A DNA stretch of 64,000 bases from Lumbricus rubellus (lineage: Eukaryota > Annelida > Clitellata > Crassiclitellata > Lumbricidae): the NCBI GenBank assembly GCA_945859605.1, contig OX243814.1, forward strand, positions 39,737,802-39,801,801, given 5' to 3'. This document shows, one piece after another, positions 60,707 through 64,000 of this stretch. Positions within the stretch are counted from its first letter, which is position 1. Each line of letters starts with the position of its first letter. The translations under genes were made by a program, and so were the position numbers. Below the pieces are notes generated by a model, which saw nothing but the letters and a program-made list of their open reading frames with translations, ran no database searches and was not told the origin of the DNA.

Positions 60707-63595
60707 ATGATCGATCGAATGAGAAAACGTTTTTTAATAGCAGCGTTTTTAGCCATTGCCTGTGGTAAGAATTATTGTAGCCTACACCAGTATCATGACG
60801 CTTTGTTATCGAGTTTGAAATTGTGTTCATGTCGATGCTGTTGGTAAGAGTTAATCTGTTTAGCGTGTTCTCACCGCCAGCGTAATCGACGCTTCAAATA
60901 GGCCTATCATAAGTTCATAACGTATTAGGTAGGCCCTAATTATTAGCAAGTGATGCGTAAATCATAAGAAAGTCATCTGTGACTGATTCCGTTTCTCGGG
61001 ACAGGCTCAACTTATAGACTTCCGTCCAGGGATAAAAGTTTTGGAACCCGAAGACAGGAGAGGCAATCAAAAGAAACTTCAAAAGAAACTTTTCTGATGT
61101 GCATGTATGCTCCAATAATATTGATGGTTTAGGCATACTCATTGCTGCGGTATAAGTTTACAAACAGCTCGAAGCCTCGAACAACGAACAAGGAAGCTTT
61201 CGTGAGGATACGAACAGTTTACTATCCTACAGAGCGAGTTGGGCTTACCTTGTAACCAGGCATTTTAATTGAATTCAAGTTTAGCAATTAGATTCATATA
61301 GCCTATGTGTGACTAATTGACTGCTGTCAACATTACAACTATATTTTCCTATCTATCCTCAGGTTTCGCTGCATTTGGTCGTTTAATAAATACGCCAGAA
61401 AACCAGGCTGCATATTTGGACTGGACTAACATATCCATGAGTTGCTCCTCTACCCTTGGATCCGATTCTATTACTTGGTTTCTCACAACACTTAGTGATG
61501 GTGTCAACGTTACAATAGCATCGGGATCAACAGTTTACCCGGCTTTTACTCAGCTATACTGGATTGATCAACCAACAGCAAATGAATCCAACCTGTTCAT
61601 ACGCACACCAAATGATTCTACAGCCGGAACATTCACATGTTCAGACATCGAAACTCATGCACACGCACATTTTATAATGCTGCGTAAGTGCTGCATCTAA
61701 AAGCAAATGAATCTCCCATCGCACTTGTTTATTTTACTAGGCTATTAATTTTGACTGACATGAATGTTCTTTATCTTCTTCACATTATGCTGGTGAAATT
61801 ATTTTCATGTAGGCCCAAATTTTACTTGAAACAATTTATAGACATAATATATATCTCAATAGACAGTGATTAATCTAGACGTCTCAGGAAAATTCAAAAG
61901 TTAACAATTTCCTCCCCTCCCCAAAAAGTCGACACGTCTTGTAGGCCTATGTACGGACGAAATGGTACGGTTAAACGTTTGCGGACAATTTTAAAAAGAG
62001 GCTATGAAAAAGGTCATCAATTTTAAAAAAGTAGCGAAAATGGTAACAACTTTTGGAAATTGTGGCGGAAAGACCAAAAATGGTCATCAGATGTTTTGTT
62101 GAACAGTACATGGCGAAATTTGGAAATTTAGGCGAGAGACTAAAAAATAACGTCGTCAGAAAATTTCCCGCCAAAGGGAGTCGTGGTGTCGGTGGTTGGC
62201 TGGGCGGTGTCGCCGTCCGCCCAGAGCCGTCATTCACCCACCCCCCTCCCACCCGCCCACCGAAACCCGAATTCCCTTTCCCCCAAAGCATGGGGACTGG
62301 ATTAAACACTAGCAAGGAATTAATAATTGCGTGATAAGTTAATGAAAGGAGTTAACTAGGATTTGCGTAAGTTTATACTGATGACTGCTTAAGATGAAGA
62401 TGCATTAGTTTTCTCTTGCGTTACGAAATGTGTTAGAATATAAACAATATTGGCGATTATTGTTGAAAGTTCAAGTTTAAGTTAGTTGCATTTCGATTTT
62501 GAATGCAGATAAATTCATTGCATCCACTAACGCGTCGGATGATCTCATCATTGGTGACGCTATCAACTACACTTGTCAACTGCTTTACCTTGAAGATCCG
62601 TTCTTCACTCCAATTCTCAGTCTTATGAGATATCCTCCTATAGAAAATCTTGACCACACGACTTCACCGCAGCTGGAGAAATTGAATTCGCTGATTACAG
62701 CGACAGCAACTTTCTATCAGACGGCATCCTGTCGTTCGTTTTCAAACATTTATTGTCACTTACAATTTGGGAGACCAGTAGGCGACTTATTACCGGGCTC
62801 TGCGACTAGCGCCATTGGTTATGTAAACTATACTGGGTTTTCTCCAGGAAAAGTGTCCTGTGAGTATCTTTGCTAACTTTTAAATATGTGATATTTCATC
62901 TTAAGTTTAATATGGTAACTCCAACCAGAGTTACCTCAGCTGTCTGAGTCAAGCTACCAACAGTTAGGCTACTCTCAAACTCTATTACCCCACGCCATTT
63001 CTGCGCAGTCCCATAGTTCGAAATTTAAATGAAAACTCTTCATAGCATTGTATCTCGGTTGCCTTGACCTACTAGTGATTTGGCTACTACATAATAATCG
63101 TATTGGTAATATCCGAATTTCTAGAGCGCCACTCGAAAGCCAAACGCAGGACACCAGCTTATTCTGTGTCATTTCAGAACGGTTGTCCAAAAGAGTAGTC
63201 CGATGGCGGTCGTAGTGTGGGTACTAAAGAATATGATGTTGGAGAGTAGATGTTGAGGTGGATGGAGTTTAGGTCGAGAGTTGGAATAGCCAGTTGTGTG
63301 GGTTTGTTTGACTACTCCGCTACCATGGTTTATTTTTCAGGTGAACCATCCCCTACTTTTGCTCTTTCTGTTACTGCACTTTACTTTGGAGCAACGCTAA
63401 CATGTCAGTTGCAATCAAGCCTTCCAGTCAATTTCAACTACTCGTGGATCGAACTGACCAACGGAAGCTCGAGCCTGGGATCCCAGTTGACTATTCGGTA
63501 TGGTGGCTCATACCAATGCACGGCATCGTTCAACATAAGTGGACGATTGCAGTCAGCATCGACGACTGTTTATAACCTAACTGTCGAGATCGAAA
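60707..63595 (+). CDS. R5: receptor copy, signal peptide and three Ig-like exons (3' end outside window)
   Basis: Exons 60707-60764, 61363-61683, 62509-62859 and 63341-63595, all in the phase 1 scheme. The signal peptide (…RKRFLIAAFLAIACG) can start at ATG 60707 or 60719. Ig1 shares [17 protein letters not shown] and AGTFTCSD with R2 and R3. Ig2 shares DDLIIGDA and FYQTASC. Ig3 shares NYSWIEL and GSYQCTAS. It is closer to R2/R3 than R4 is. IPT, membrane and tail exons are expected beyond the window. No disruption is seen. Confidence 0.85.
61895..62300. repeat. MITE-like debris in R5 intron
   Basis: GGTCATCAATTTTAAA / GGTCATCAGATGTTTTG units and a C-rich end (CCACCCCCCTCCCACCCGCC) resemble the inside of the local hAT MITEs. 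No clean ends. Confidence 0.4.
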
Positions 63596-64000
63596 GTAAG
63601 CGCATTCATCGTATTATATAATGTTGGTCACTGCGACCTTTGTTTTCTTAGCTTTAGTTGCAATGGTCCCCTACATATTGCCACCAGTACAGATAGGATT
63701 CAGTAAATATGTGTCTGTACGTATATAAAAGATTCAAATTATCATTGTTTTACTTGTGTTATAGACAATAATTCTGGTCATAGTCTCGACACTTGTACCT
63801 CATCGTCTCCTGGTTTGGCCTCTGTCTATTTCAGGGAGTTTTGTCACTCCAGGTCTGCCGTTCACTTCGCTTCTCTGTCCATGCAAGGTGAAATCTTCAC
63901 CCAGTATTATAGTTTGGAGGCTGCAAGAAGATGCTATGGGCCTGACTTTAGTTGTTGTTGTTGCGGTTGATGTCATAATGGTCATTAGTTTCTTCATCTG
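63596..64000. other. R5 intron after Ig3, to window end
   Basis: By analogy with R2 the first IPT exon should start 1-3 kb further on. The open minus-strand stretch at 63800-63997 may be a TE fragment but is not identified. Confidence 0.4.

Overview
The window is animal genomic DNA. It has spliced genes with GT..AG introns, AT-rich non-coding sequence, abundant microsatellites, tRNA-derived SINEs, CR1/Jockey- and RTE-type LINE fragments, and many short hAT-type MITEs with 8-bp target duplications. The palindrome TAGGCCTA occurs at least 40 times. I take it to be a marine invertebrate, possibly a non-vertebrate deuterostome, but the species is not decidable from the sequence alone. There are no bacterial genes, rRNA, tRNA genes or CRISPR arrays.

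The backbone is a head-to-tail array of five related receptor genes on the + strand: R1 (1-3628, 5' cut off), R2 (6298-16838, complete), R3 (18716-35245), R4 (37022-39490, possibly extending to 54554) and R5 (60707-63595, 3' cut off). The complete copy has ten exons: signal peptide; three Ig-like exons, all phase 1-1; a set of IPT/TIG exons matching the membrane-proximal half of a plexin ectodomain; an exon with two RXKR furin-type sites; a last IPT exon; and an exon with the transmembrane helix and a short tail of tyrosine motifs (YLRP/YLQP, YDNV, YANV). No Sema domain and no plexin GAP domain is visible. It looks like a receptor family, perhaps of immune or self/non-self type, built from the plexin stalk with Ig domains in front and an SH2-binding tail behind. 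R3 stops just before its membrane helix, so it would be secreted, and it lacks one furin site. R4 has Ig exons but no IPT exons. A broken remnant of a further copy lies at 17218-17767.

The second major item is a 7644-bp mobile element at 42267-49910, in the presumed last intron of R4. It has two 2098-bp terminal inverted repeats that appear identical, ends reading 5'-AGTAGGGTAC, and a perfect 6-bp target duplication (ATTCTC). This fits a non-autonomous or reduced Polinton/Maverick-type element. It carries a two-exon TATA-driven gene for an acidic, Pro/Asp-rich protein in its centre and a candidate spliced gene for a very basic His/Arg-rich protein in each repeat. None of the usual Polinton enzymes is present.

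The rest is intron and intergenic sequence with TEs: LINE fragments (10.4, 26.5, 27.7-28.3, 32.6-33.3, 55.2-56.1, 57.6-58.0, 58.9-60.6 kb), hAT MITEs (5.8, 7.4, 19.7, 22.5, 26.1, 27.2, 30.9, 41.2 kb), a Tc1/mariner-like fold-back (24.0 kb), long TATG arrays (50.2-51.7 kb) and a 69-bp in-frame minisatellite (17.8 kb). Paralogous introns of R2 and R3 give empty-site/filled-site pairs that date several insertions relative to the gene duplication.
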